Origin: Gliomastix tumulicola
Lineage: Eukaryota; Ascomycota; Sordariomycetes; Hypocreales; Bionectriaceae
Direction of reading: 5' to 3'
Length of the DNA stretch: 64,000 bases
Assembly (NCBI GenBank): GCA_001599755.1
Contig: BCHX01000004.1
Coordinates: 1,240,001 to 1,304,000 of the forward strand
Both the position numbers and the translations under genes were made by a program. The notes beneath the pieces are model-generated. The model saw nothing but the letters and a program-made list of their open reading frames with translations, did no database searches and was not told where the DNA came from. Positions 20,702 to 32,400 of the stretch are shown here, in pieces (the stretch's first letter is position 1; every line of letters starts with the position of its first letter).

Positions 20702-23093
20702 TCATAGCTGAGGCGGGGGTCTCCGTGGCCGGACAACTTCAAACCCCTTCTCCGGCTCTTTCCGTTTCAATCGACCTAAAGTGAGAGCCGACTTGAAGTC
20801 ACGTCGGGTTGACGGCCGCCCATGGTCCGCTGATTCCCCGATTCTTGATGCTGAAGATGAATCCCTTATGGATGTTGTGGATGACCCCGAGTTGTTGTCC
20901 TCTACAGGCATTCCATAGTACTTGTCCACTTCTCTGACTGAGTAGTCCACACCATCCGTTGGAGAGACGAGTGATAGTACGGAATGCATGTTGAAACGGA
21001 TGTCCTCCACAGAATCGCTGGTATCGGATGATACGACTGAAGGGGAGTCACTGTTTGTCATTTGTTGTGGCGTTTCTGGTATGGGGGTCGTAGTACGTGA
21101 TCGTGGAGCCCTGTAAAAATAGGAAGTGTCTTGCTCAGGAGGTTGGCGAGACACTCCCGTGGCAGGTCCTTCGCGGTACGCTGTTAAGTGAGTGGATGAT
21201 GGCGAAGCCAAGGTATCAAGAATAACGTGCTGTAGCAACTGTGTCAGTACGCGTGAAATCCCTTCTGGCAGAGATGCGAACGTACGCTCGAGATCATCGA
21301 TGACGAAGTGTCTCGACTCACTTGACCAATGCCTGCATGGTCGAATATTGTTCGATAAAGCTGCCAGCTTGTCTTAACGAAGAACCCAGGAAGAACCACA
21401 AAGCCGTGAATCGCGAGAATCGTATATCCAATCCATTGTTTCGTCGTTTCTGTGACCGATGAGATGAAGGCGATACTTAGCAATGCCGTGATAAGACGCA
21501 TAAACGTGCAATAAGTCGTCGTCAAGGCGAAGAAAGGTTCGTCCACCCTGAAGATAGCATGTACCAATGCAGCGATCTCGCACCCAGCCAGTACTGATAC
21601 TTGAGCTATAGGATGATCTTGCAGGCTACCAACTCCTATAGCTTGGAAGAGGGGAAAAGAGTGCTGCAGGTGGCGGTAGAACTTCCTCAGAACTTTATCG
21701 ATGTTTGGTGTGGAAGGATCTGGTCCTATATCATCATCGTCGACAGGTATCCTGACAGTTTGTACCTGATCGTCAACGTGGTATGTTAGGAAATGATGGG
21801 CGCCAACTACTAGAAGTAGCATGAAGACTGCTAGAGCAATGCGGTAGTTCGGCAGGTAGCCGATAAGAATCAAGTCGTAGGCCATGTACGAAAGCAATGG
21901 CACGCTGAAAAAGCACAGGCCTAGGCCAATCGTCATCCCAACCGCTTTCTTGGTAATGGACCAGAACGATCTCGGTCCCGTTGGAGGCGTTGCCGATGTG
22001 ACGACGAACAGGAACGATAACAAGAAGAAGGCCGGAATAAGGAGAATAAAGAGGTTAATGACAGAATTCCCCAGCGTGTTCAGCATATTTGGATATCCAA
22101 GCATCTGGTTCATGAAGTCGGGCCCATACGTGGCATTGCTGACATACATGCCACCATCGATCCCTGGAGATGAATGGCCGTGGTTCAAAGGGCCTCTCCA
22201 GAACAGAAGCGAGGCCCAGGCGAGTTTGCTGATGATCGGAACATAGAATCCCGGGTACTCGACGGTCATGGAAGCAGACAAGAAGATGAACTGCAGGTGG
22301 CGCAGGAAGACAGTGACGTCCAGTACGGTAGCCCAGACCGGGCCCTGAGTAGCAAGAACGAATTCATCATCGAGGAAGTGTCTGAAATGGATGCCGCCTA
22401 GGTGCTTGCGCGCGGAGACCAACGCGATGAAGGCAAGAAGACACAGAGGGGTCAGACTGAAGGCCAAAGAGGCACTCTTTCCAATATCAGGTGTAATCTT
22501 CACCACGCCACAATCGAGCTCGGTGCCGTTTGTGTGTCGGAAGTTGAGTGTCGATACCGGAGTCTGCAGCTGATACGTTGACGGGAATTCGTATGTGAAG
22601 TGATATGAGGAGAATCTTTTCTCTCCCAGGCTGTAAAAGATTATCAGCCTAACCGACTTTACGCACGTGGATTGCCTATTCAAAGATCATTCAGGGATGC
22701 AAATGCTTACGGCGTGAGGTCGTCCGTTATGGGCAGCGGACAATCAGCCCGGAAGTGTGTGAGCTGACCAGCAGCGTGCCCCAGGGATTGAAATTTCAGC
22801 GTGTCTTCAAGGGCCAGTGTATCAATGTCTTGACAAGAGACCAAGTGCGGGACGTTGACCGCAAGCATATCCACCTCCAGCCTGGCCGAGTCCCCTAGAT
22901 CTGTCCATGTGCCGCGGAAGCTGTCAAGCCTGAATGGCTTGCCAGCCAGCTCATCGATTTGAAGAGGAGCAGACCCAGGACAGGGGTATTTTCTGACCCA
23001 CGCCCTGTCAGACCAGGCGGCGTCAGTCAGAAGTACCTGCTGGCCGAGCACAACAGCGAGGATGCCGTGCGATGATGTGCGGATGGACCGCAT
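20702..23093 (-). CDS. TRP-like membrane channel protein (fungal TRP/Flc-related), 742 aa, three exons
   Basis: Complement exons 23093..22711, 22630..21322, 21238..20702; introns of 80 and 83 nt keep phase. The N-terminal 25 residues form a signal peptide. An extracellular ML-like domain with paired cysteines (KYPCPGS, SCQD, ADCPLP, ELDCGVV) spans to about residue 175. Eight to nine hydrophobic helices follow (FSLTPLCLLAFIALVS; HLQFIFLSASM; NLFILLIPAFFLLSFLF; IALAVFMLLLVVGAHHFL and others). The cytoplasmic tail of about 180 residues is Ser/Thr-rich and disordered. This is the layout of fungal TRP-like/flavin-carrier proteins, implicated in calcium homeostasis and wall stress. The exact subfamily is not assigned. 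Confidence 0.85.
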
Positions 23094-23474
23094 CGTCCTG
23101 GCAGCGCGGCAATCACAGCATCGGGTGCAACAGAATGAGATTGTAGAAGGTTAGACGAGGTTCACTCTGTAGTCGAACGCGTACGAGGAACTGGGGAAAA
23201 GCGGAAAAAATCCTTCCTCTCCAGGTAGGGCTAGCGAGTCAGCGATTCAGGGGGCTGACGATGATGCACAGCCAGCCCCTGGCATGACAGGTCCATATTT
23301 CTCACTGACGGCGCCATTTAAAGTGGACGAACTCGCAAACGAGACCACAGCATGACGAAGGCGATCTCGTATTGAACATGGATCAATGGGGAATCATCTA
23401 GCTAATATGACCTGTCGCTTACGTGCGTTTATTCTGACTATCGAGAGCCCCCGAAAACGCCACACGTAAGCCAT
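23094..23474. other. intergenic, promoter of the TRP-like gene
   Basis: Nothing beyond promoter sequence and the 3' flank of the protease gene is seen. Confidence 0.5.
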
Positions 23475-24491
23475 TTAGAAGATAGATGGCTTGACAGCTT
23501 GAGCAGCCTCAAACAATTGCTTGGCAAGGTCGTCGTTGACTGTCGAACCGAGCTCTACCAGCGGCAGTGTGTTTTGATCACTCCGGTCCAGGATCGAGTT
23601 CACCGAGACGACCGTACCAACACCTTCATCGGCGTTGAACTCGGCAAGATGAGGTCCGCCACTCGAGCCGCCGCCCATCTGGCAGGGAAATCCAGCCATG
23701 TTGGACGGAGCGCGCCACCAAATCTCTGGCTTTCCATAGCAAGCCGCGAGTCGGCGCCCGGTGAAGGCAGGGCTGCCTCCCCGAAGCTCGTCCGGCGCCG
23801 CCACGTATCGAGGGTAGCCCAGGTTATAGACCAGGTCATAATCAGTCGCATTCTTGGCGAACTGGATCGACTGGCCGGGGCCGAGAGACGCCCTGGCGGA
23901 CCTCTTTGGAGAGGAGTGCAGATTGAGAACAGCAAAGGCTCGATCGTTCCGGTAGCGGTCGTCCTCCACTTCGGGGCCGGACACCCAGCCGCTCAGGAGA
24001 AAGGCTCGGTTGAGTGTAAAGTTGACTTGAGGCGCGTCGTCCCGAAAGCCAGGGAGGAAGAGGACATTGATATGCCATTCCGTGTTGTTTGAAACCGTAG
24101 GGTTGGGCTTTAGGCAGTGTGCTGCCGTGATGATGGTGGCTTCATTGGCGCTCTGCAAGATGGTTGCCGTACAGCTGCTGTCTCTGAAACCATCTTCGTA
24201 AGGCTCGGAGTACAGAAGACGGCCAACGGTCTTTGGAATGATACCCCGACCGTTAAACTCTGACCCGCGTGGAAGTTCATCGTCCGGGATCGGCGGGAGA
24301 GGTTCAGTGGCGTAGGGGTCGTGATCGATCGAAGCGACGCGCTCAGCAGTCCAGTAGGCAAGGACTTGCTCCTCTGCTTGGAGGGTTGTCACCATTTCAT
24401 GTTCCACCACAGAATTGATAGGCTTCTGGACAGCGGGAGCCGCCAGGCCTGTCGATGCTGCCAGCGCTAGTACGCACACGAACGAAAGCAT
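23475..24491 (-). CDS. secreted trypsin-fold serine protease (V8/glutamyl-endopeptidase-like), 338 aa
   Basis: Extracellular endopeptidase of clan PA. The start is the ATG at 24491 (MLSFVCVLALAASTGLAA), giving a clean signal peptide; the frame is open further upstream without an ATG. A propeptide-like stretch follows to about residue 85. Catalytic triad: His125 in IITAAHC, Asp183 in RNDRAFAVL, Ser277 in GGGSSGGP. Cys107/Cys126 and Cys251/Cys270 could form the usual disulphides. Potential N-glycosylation sites occur (NNT, NFT, NAT). No intron. The gene is divergent from the CHAT gene across about 780 nt. Confidence 0.9.
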   Translation of the reverse strand: MLSFVCVLALAASTGLAAPAVQKPINSVVEHEMVTTLQAEEQVLAYWTAERVASIDHDPYATEPLPPIPDDELPRGSEFNGRGIIPKTVGRLLYSEPYEDGFRDSSCTATILQSANEATIITAAHCLKPNPTVSNNTEWHINVLFLPGFRDDAPQVNFTLNRAFLLSGWVSGPEVEDDRYRNDRAFAVLNLHSSPKRSARASLGPGQSIQFAKNATDYDLVYNLGYPRYVAAPDELRGGSPAFTGRRLAACYGKPEIWWRAPSNMAGFPCQMGGGSSGGPHLAEFNADEGVGTVVSVNSILDRSDQNTLPLVELGSTVNDDLAKQLFEAAQAVKPSIF

Positions 24492-25273
24492 TGCGCTGAT
24501 GATGAGATGCCTCAAGGTGTGGGAAGGCGGACTTCGAAAGGGACTGTAGAGAACACTTGAATCTACTTCGGCTCTGGCAGGACCATAACTCTATTTTATG
24601 TTCCTGATGCCATACCTTGCTCGTCCTGATGCTTTTCAACATGCTCGTATCGCTTGCTCTGGAAATAAAGCCAAGATTCCTGTAAAGCAAGGGTCTACAT
24701 CCTTGCGAGGACTCGAAACGCACACTTGACCGACTACCGAGCAACTTTTCAGCGATCCCAGCACCATACACCTCGTATTCTAATATAATTACCGTCCGTA
24801 CTCTAGTTCTAGGTCTGACATGGTGGGGAATACGCGGGGGAAAAGGGAGTATCAGCTTGCAAACGGAAGAAGGAATGACGATCAGTCCCTCCCCGAGACG
24901 CTGCCCTACGCTCGACTTGGCACATCCTCTAAAAATGGCGACCGTTCACACTTCGATGTCCTGAATTATTTCCCACTTTCCCCTCGCACAGCTTGAAGAT
25001 ACGCCGACTTTACTTTTTAAATTCTTTCTGTACTTAAATTTATTTTTATGTACAATATTTTATGAAAGCAGACGGAAATGCCGGGCATAGAGAGTCAATA
25101 TTCCGACCTCTCAGGAGTCGGGCGTGGTCTTATGCGAATCACATGACGTATGCACCGCCTCTGCGGGGACGTCAGACAGACTCGTATGCAGGTTTCAGCT
25201 GGTGAATTTGGTGATCCATTTACCCCAGAACTCTTCATGAGTCGTCCCCGTTCATCTTGTGAAGCTCACGATC
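24492..25273. other. divergent promoter region with an AT-rich tract
   Basis: Lies between the protease (-) and CHAT (+) genes. Positions about 25010-25070 are strongly AT-rich compared with surroundings. No gene is seen. Confidence 0.5.
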
Positions 25274-28200
25274 ATGGAGCCAGGAACGGTAGAGCGACAC
25301 AGAGCCGCGTTGATCGACTTTCGGGTGTCGGGGCAATTTCTCGCTGGAGCCGAGTATGTGGAGAGTCTGCCCAGAGACATCCGAGCCAAGAGGAGCGTTG
25401 CAGTAGAGATCTGCCAGCTGTACCTCGTCCAGGGACAGCACAGGCTGGCAGCAGACGCGTGCGACGCTGTCGGCGAATCCATATTCTCAGATCCTGACAG
25501 GGACTGCGTTCCGTCTGACTTATCGGATGAAGAAGTGGCGGCATTTGAGCTACTTCGTGCCTTTGTTTGGATAGGGCGGTACTCGAAGCTTCGTACCGCC
25601 TTGAAGATTGCGCGCAAAGTCAATACTGTATGGAAACTACAGGATGAAGACATTCTTGGTGAACACGGGATGTCTAATCGAGCGCAGGCTGGGGAACCGG
25701 GGATGTCGGAGTCACGAGTAAGTTGCAGTATATCCAACCTGGTGGCTCTACCACTAATTCCCGAACAAGGTCTTGCTAGAGCTATACTATTGGAAGATTG
25801 TAGTGGTTGCCGCTGAGCAGGGTCTTATGGACAAGAAGTCGGCCAAGGCAGCAGCATTCCCCAGCATCTCAGCCCTCCGCCAACGGCTTGAGACCGAGTC
25901 CCGGGTCCGAGAGGCCAGAGCACTGATATACTTCGAGTTTGGCTGCGCCGAGAATAATGACGTGGCCTTGGAAATTCTCCAGACTTTTGCTCTGGCTCTT
26001 GATCCCGATGAGTGGCCAGTAGAGAAGGCGATGACTCTGATTGACATTGGACAGCTCCAGATTCAGTCCAAGGATACAGCCGTTAAGAGTCTCGCGTATG
26101 AGACGCTGGACCAGGCTCGACAAATTTTGGATCGCGTTCACCACGGGTACGGGAGCACTGATATCGATTTGATCCTGATTGACGCAGACGAGTCACTTTC
26201 TGCTGGGGAGAAGTTCGTGAAGAAAACGCACATTGCGGACAAGTACTTCAAAGACGGCCATTATCGGCTGAGCATCAATTGCCTCATCCACAGCATCACT
26301 CCTCAGCTGTCCGTTGAATCATATCACGATGCGGTCATCAAGGCGATGGAGACCCTGGAGAATCAGATCGAGAGCACAGGAGGCGAGATCCTGAAGCAGC
26401 TCTCTCTGATCCACGCCGTCGCCCAGTCCAGCGTCAACTCGTCCGAGTATGGCTTCGCCCTGCAGTCTCTGGAGACATATCTTTTCCACAATTTGCCGGA
26501 AGAAATTGGCTTCAAGTTCCACTCCTCGCTGTACCACGTGCTGGCGTCCGTCTATGCGAGTTTTGGACAACACCAAAAGGCGATAGCGGCAGCCGAGAAG
26601 TCCCTTTCTATTACTGAGTCTGGATACGACTATGAAGATCAATCAGATGCGGCGTTTCATCTTGGGCATCGCCTGTGGAACGCTGCCCAGGACTCGGGAC
26701 CGCAAAACTTGGAAACGACTGATTGGCTTACTCGTAGCCTGACTTTGATGGAAGGTTGGGTAGAACAGGATGCCAGCCATGGGTACAAGGAAGGCGAGAT
26801 TCAGAAATGTCTTCATATTGCTCGCTGCAACGTCGGTCAAGATCTTGAGAATCAGGATATCCAAGCCCTAGCTAGGGCGCAAGACTGGATTCAGCGCACC
26901 AGAAACCTGGCATCTGACGACGATGTACCGCTCCAGGATCAGATTCTAAGCTTGGAAACTCAAATCCTCTCGCTGCAAGGCAAATACGCCGAATCATTCG
27001 AAAAGTCAAATGCGTTTCTCCAAAAACTGCTTGACATGGGAGATGTTCCCATCTTGACCAGAGCTCAGGCTATGGTCCGAGCCTCGATCCAGGCTGATTT
27101 CTACGGCAGAGCAGGCATTGAGAGCCTACAGGGCAAAGAAAACGTCACTTTTGAGGAGATCAAGCCAAGCATCCAGATTCGAGGTATGGCTGTCGACATG
27201 ATGTTCCAGGCAGTTCGGCTCTTCAGGCAAACAAATGGCGTTGAGATCACAGTGACGATCACGAATGCTGCATTCGGACTTCTCAACAATCTGTTACCCC
27301 TGCTGGGTGACGCAGTAGAGACAGTTGTCACTCAATTTCTGGGAGAACTCGAGCAGACGGAGAAGATTTGTGATGACATGAGACGGAGCGTGATCCCCAT
27401 CAGCGGCATCAAGTCGCTCATGGTGAAGCGGTTGCTGGTGGCAAAACAGGCATCCATCGACCTCTACAGACACGGCGTGACGGCATCATTGCGCATTGGT
27501 GATGCATCAAGGGCCTGGGCATGGCTACAAAAGAGCAAAGCAAGAGCATTTAACGATTCTCTTGGAGCACACTCGGTAGTTCCGGAGGCTTTGCTTCGGA
27601 GAATCAATGACGATCCTGCCGCCTCTGCAATGCTCAAAGAAGAGCAGGCTGCTTTGGAACTCCTGAGTGAGCCGTCAGTCAACTACGTCCTGGCTGCTCG
27701 AAGGCTAGCAGAGACGAGGACGAAAATGGTACAGGACCCGCTATTGTCAGAGGCACTGCGGTTGAGGGACGAGACTTTACGAATCAATGAAGACCTTGGC
27801 GGGGACATGATGAAAGAGAGACTCAAGGACAGCAATCTCAGTCCAGACAAGCTCGTTTTCGTCGACTGGTATGTTCCTTCTCCAGGAAAAGACGAAGGCT
27901 CTCCTATCGTCCTTTTCTGCCGGCGGCTGGATGGCAAAACGGATGCGAAAACTTCATCAATGTCTGCCTCTCAAGTTCAGAATTGGAAACAACGTGCCTT
28001 TGAGTACCCTGATATGGCCACCCCGCCACTTGCTCGGAAAACCGGAAATCGACTGCTGCACGAAATGAGTCCTCTGCTCGAAGGGCTGTCTGATTATACA
28101 GCGGATAGTGATCTCCTGGTTCTGTCCCCTTCTGGTCTACTCAACGGCATTCCGCTGCATGGGTTGAAAGTCAAGGGACAACGACTCTTGGAGCGCAACA

Positions 28201-28991
28201 TGGTGATATACTCGTCCAGCACGGCGACACTTTGCCAATGCTTATCACGGGCATACCCTCGGTCTGCTCGCAGTGACCAGGCGGTAGAGGGCAATTCACC
28301 CCCTTTTCATGCTCAGTATCTCTCTGCGTATGAAGAACCCCTGAAGCAGGACGAGCGAACTCTGATCTTCCATAATCTTGCCGAACTTACAGCCATAATT
28401 CCTGGAGATGTTTCATGTGGTCCACTGGCGACGAAAGACCGATTTCTGCGCGCGGCATCTGAGACGAAATGGGTTCATTACCACGGACATGCTCGATATG
28501 ACCCAATAGATGTCCTGAAGTCGTCGCTTGTCCTAAGCAATGGGAAAGACATATTCTCGCCCGACTGCGCTGAAGACGAAGACGGGATTGCCGAACTCGA
28601 CGTACTGCAGCTTTTTGATGCCAAATTTCCCCGTGGAGGTGCGCACTGCACCATTATCGCCTGCGACTCGGGAACGCAGCACGTCGGCCCTGGGGACGAG
28701 CCTTTGGGGATAATTCCAGCCCTGTTACATGCGGGCGCAACTTCTGTGCTGGGATGTCTCTGGCCTATAGAGAGTCGCTCTGGGAGAAATTTCAGCAAGG
28801 CATTCTACAACGAGCTTCTGGGCTGCAGACTGGAGCATAAGGATGCAGACTTCAAGGGCACCTTTCAGCTAGCCCGGGCAGTCATGAATGTAGCGAGAAG
28901 AATGGCCGCCGGCGAACTGGGTGACGAATTCAAACAGCCATATCATTGGGCGCCGTTCGGCTTATTTGGGCTCTGGTATTTGCCGCTTTAG
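25274..28991 (+). CDS. TPR-type helical repeat protein with C-terminal CHAT caspase-like protease, 1221 aa
   Basis: Exon 25274..25717, intron 25718..25769 (52 nt, phase 0), exon 25770..28991. Residues up to about 800 are alpha-helical repeats of TPR type (SLYHVLASVYASFGQHQKAI and similar). The C-terminal about 350 residues are a CHAT domain: VFVDWYVPSP, LLVLSPSGLLNGIPLHGL, the catalytic His in HYHGHARYDP (His1053), the catalytic Cys in IIACDSGTQ (Cys1113), GIIPALLHAGATSVLGCLWP and the closing HWAPFGLFG. Both catalytic residues are present, so protease activity is likely. CHAT proteases act in bacterial and fungal regulated cell death and immunity-type systems. Its target here is unknown; the convergent neighbour is a candidate. 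Confidence 0.9.
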
Positions 28992-29285
28992 AGACTTACC
29001 TATTGGAAACCCTTGCTCTGGGACGGACGGACGGAAGAGAACCAATCTGCTGAATGCGTTAGGTGTGGAATGATAGAAGTGGTAGCTTGGTTCCGTTGCT
29101 AATATGATATACGGCTTGGCATCGACATTCCTAAGTCCTTGAAACGCCTCCACGGAATTTTCAGTTCTCATACAAACGAGTCATACATTCGTATACTAGA
29201 ACGTCGAATCAAATCAAATTATACAAACATCCTTCTTCCGAAAGTCTCCAGTCTCGATGCTCTCTGGTAACCATCCATGGCAACA

Positions 29286-31496
29286 CTATAAGAATGACAC
29301 GGCCTGATTCCAATCTTCATGGCCATCTAGGACCCAGCTGCTATCGTTCTCAGCAGACAAATAAATGAGTCCAACTAAGATGCTCCTCGTGATAATAAGG
29401 TGGTCGATTAGATGACCTGTGTAAGTCAAACTGCGCCTCCTTGCTTCGCCCTGATCGGCATCGACCTCACCATTCCATTCCTGCACAACCTCCAACATGG
29501 CATGGATGAGCTTATCCTGCCCTCCAGCGGTGAGCTCGTTTGCGCAGTCCAATCGTGAGCTCTCTGTGCGAGTAGGGTCCTGGATCTGAGACAAAAATTC
29601 GATTTTATAGGCATTGTACGTATCCGGGGTCGTAGAACGATCTTGAAAGTTATGTTTCTGCGCAAGGATTCCGAGCGCCTTTCCCGCCTGGGCGACATCG
29701 CGTTGCGTAGACGCAATGATGAAGTCTGAGGGCGCGTCAAGACTATCATCATAACCGCCGGGATACTGAATACCAGGTCCTGGGCGGCTATTCAAGACCA
29801 AGTTCCTGGAAGCCGTTGCCAGGACACTCAGTGTGGCCTTTCGGCAAGACGTCAATTTTGGTGCATGCGCGTCTAGCCACATGTCAATAATGGTGACATC
29901 GCCAGCCGCCATGTAGGGAACCCATTCGGGATATTTCAACACCTCCTGTTTGCGCTTATCTAGTCGGGATATATGTCCCGCTAGATATGATTGTGTCGGA
30001 GTAGCCGCAAATGCGTCGTCCAATCCCTTCATCACGCCCTTGAGCTCATCGATCCAGTGAAGGCGAAGCCGCTTTGACAAGACGCGATCAGCCCACTGAG
30101 CCACCTCTTGAAACGTCTCCCTGGACTTGGCAGGGTCTGCCAGCCAGCGGTGATTGAGGAGGAGTAGAGAGGTGATCTGGTCCCAGATATAAAACCGATT
30201 GCAGGGGAAAACCTCGGGCGGTTCTCGCTTCGGTTGGGCGAACATAATCTCGAAGGGCTGTGTGGCAGACCCTATGGCAGTGATTATGCCCGATGAGATG
30301 ATCTGACAGTCGGGGAGGTGAGTTGATTTGTGTGCGTTGGTGCGTTCCCGACAGTTGCCAATAATAGCCTCAAGTTCTTTGTTGATCTTCTTCCGGCGAC
30401 AGACTGCCCAGGGCAAATATGCCGTCTTGCTGTCCATTGCCGCCTGATCGACAAAGTCAATGATCCTATCAGAGCCCATGTCTAGGCGCATGCTTCCGAA
30501 GGCCTCAGCCAACCGTGACTGGATTCTTTCTCTGATATCAACCCCGATGAATAACTCGGTCTGGGAAGATTGTTTCAAGATGTGGAAGACGGCGAGATGG
30601 CCAAGTTGAGGGTGCTTCTCGAAATGGAAGTCGAACCAGTCCGAATAGATGCGAGGCAATTTTGGATCTTTGTCGAAGGCCACCGTGATCGGGTGATTTC
30701 TGCCAAACGCGGCCAGGAGAACCAAGATGCAAATATCTCGGATGGGGGCCCAGGCGGGGGCGGCTGTGAGGTCCCCAGGGATGTAGTCCAGGCCCAGAGG
30801 ACGGACTGGCCAAAAGTCCGGATAGTCCAATCCCAGGCACGTGAGCAGGCATAGCCACTGGGCAGGAAAGTACTCGTCTAGGCCCTTCTGGCCTCGCCAG
30901 GCGGAGAGATCTGGGGGCCACGGCTTTTCCATCTGGACGTTTCCACCCTCCAAAACGCGTCGCGCGTATTTGATGTACTTTGAAGTATAGCGAACCCAAG
31001 CTCTGCAGTATCTGAGTTGGTCTATGCAGAAATTGATAGGCGCGACGCATGCCAAGTAGCATCGACAGCACAGCACTAAGAGGCGCTCCATCCGATCGTC
31101 GACATCGAACGAAGCTAGCTGGTTGACGCGCCTGGTTCTGTCATCGTTGCGCAGCTGCGTGAACTGGGCGATGGAGATGATGGGCGTATACATGACCGTG
31201 CCCACCCTCATCTCCGTCCAGTTCAGGTAGCTATTCGACATTCTATGCCACGGGCCAATGGCATATTGGCTTGCTTTGAAGCGCCCTTGGGCAGATGAAA
31301 ACACCGCGTGCCCGATCGTGACACTAGCCAGGCAGAGTGCGATGACACCAATAGCGGCTGTGATGTAGACGCTGATCGGATCCCAGTTGAAGTCGTCAGT
31401 CTGGACTTTTTGGGATTGAGCAATGGATTTTAGGTATTTGAGCACGCATTCCGTGGCATTGAGACTGCCGCAATCCAGACCATCTGGTGTCGCCAT
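29286..31496 (-). CDS. uncharacterised membrane protein, 736 aa
   Basis: Not recognised. Single frame, no intron, ATG at 31496. The N terminus has two cysteines and an NAT sequon before one strong membrane helix at residues 42-66 (VYITAAIGVIALCLASVT), with no cleavable signal, followed by a large cytoplasmic region. Short hydrophobic runs near 145-160 (LLVLCCRCYLACVAPINFC) might be a second membrane-associated segment. The rest is Trp/Arg-rich mixed helix without a P-loop, kinase or nuclease motif that I can see. It ends 294 nt from the CHAT gene stop, tail to tail. A functional link is possible but unproven. Confidence 0.7.
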   Translation of the reverse strand: MATPDGLDCGSLNATECVLKYLKSIAQSQKVQTDDFNWDPISVYITAAIGVIALCLASVTIGHAVFSSAQGRFKASQYAIGPWHRMSNSYLNWTEMRVGTVMYTPIISIAQFTQLRNDDRTRRVNQLASFDVDDRMERLLVLCCRCYLACVAPINFCIDQLRYCRAWVRYTSKYIKYARRVLEGGNVQMEKPWPPDLSAWRGQKGLDEYFPAQWLCLLTCLGLDYPDFWPVRPLGLDYIPGDLTAAPAWAPIRDICILVLLAAFGRNHPITVAFDKDPKLPRIYSDWFDFHFEKHPQLGHLAVFHILKQSSQTELFIGVDIRERIQSRLAEAFGSMRLDMGSDRIIDFVDQAAMDSKTAYLPWAVCRRKKINKELEAIIGNCRERTNAHKSTHLPDCQIISSGIITAIGSATQPFEIMFAQPKREPPEVFPCNRFYIWDQITSLLLLNHRWLADPAKSRETFQEVAQWADRVLSKRLRLHWIDELKGVMKGLDDAFAATPTQSYLAGHISRLDKRKQEVLKYPEWVPYMAAGDVTIIDMWLDAHAPKLTSCRKATLSVLATASRNLVLNSRPGPGIQYPGGYDDSLDAPSDFIIASTQRDVAQAGKALGILAQKHNFQDRSTTPDTYNAYKIEFLSQIQDPTRTESSRLDCANELTAGGQDKLIHAMLEVVQEWNGEVDADQGEARRRSLTYTGHLIDHLIITRSILVGLIYLSAENDSSWVLDGHEDWNQAVSFL

Positions 31497-32400
31497 TGCA
31501 TTTTCCGATTTTGCTGACTTCCAATGAAACTTCGAGTAGCCCAGGACGGAGGGTGATCAGATGCTGCTTTCAGATGGTGGTTTTGTTGCGTACCGGTGAG
31601 GCTAATGGATGATGAATTGTTTGGAAGAGGAAAAATGCGTCATGAAAGCACAGCTGGGCACACCGTTCCTTTATTAGTCGGGCAATGGTATTGGTCGGGC
31701 AATGCGACGGCAGTCTTCAGCTAGTACCTAATCCATGTCAACCACTTCCTTCTGCACGTACTCACCGAAGAACGGCAATTCTCTGCCGTCTCCGCCCAGC
31801 CACACTGCTTCTATTGGCCACAACACTCACCGAAGTGCGGCTGAGCTGCAGCTGCGGACCCCGTCCGGGATCGAAGGGAGTGAGGGCTATCGAAGTGACG
31901 CTCAGCTAATCAATCCCTACATGTCGAACAGTGAGTCGGTATTAACGTGCGATTCTGCGGCAAAGAAATACCCCTCTAGTTTGCTGATTACACTTTGGAG
32001 CGTCGAGTCCGCTCTCATATGAGGATGGACTTTTGCACACATCCTTGCAGTTATTTTTTCATTAATATGCAAACTACGAGAAGCCTAAGTCTCAAGGTAT
32101 CAATGACTCTAGCAGCTTGGGTGTCGTGAAACCTGGTAAAGCTTTCATTGGCCACCCGCCCTGATATTAGGGAGCGAGAGGTCTAGGGTAGGGATCATCC
32201 CCGAGAACACCGGACTCACTCACGTGGTAACAGACTGGACACTTTGCCGACGTCACCCAAGAGGCCAGTTTACAATCATCATCTCATTAACATGCTGCCT
32301 AAACTCATCAAAATAAATATCCCATCCCATCGACCAGCTATTCTACAGAATTCTTTACAAAAGAAAGCCCGGATACGCACGCAAAAGACAGATTGAAAAC
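31497..32400. other. divergent intergenic region
   Basis: Promoters of the membrane-protein gene (-) and the macrodomain gene (+). A short TCGGGCAATG duplication lies at about 31678-31704 and a GACGTCAC motif near 32250. No gene. Confidence 0.5.
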
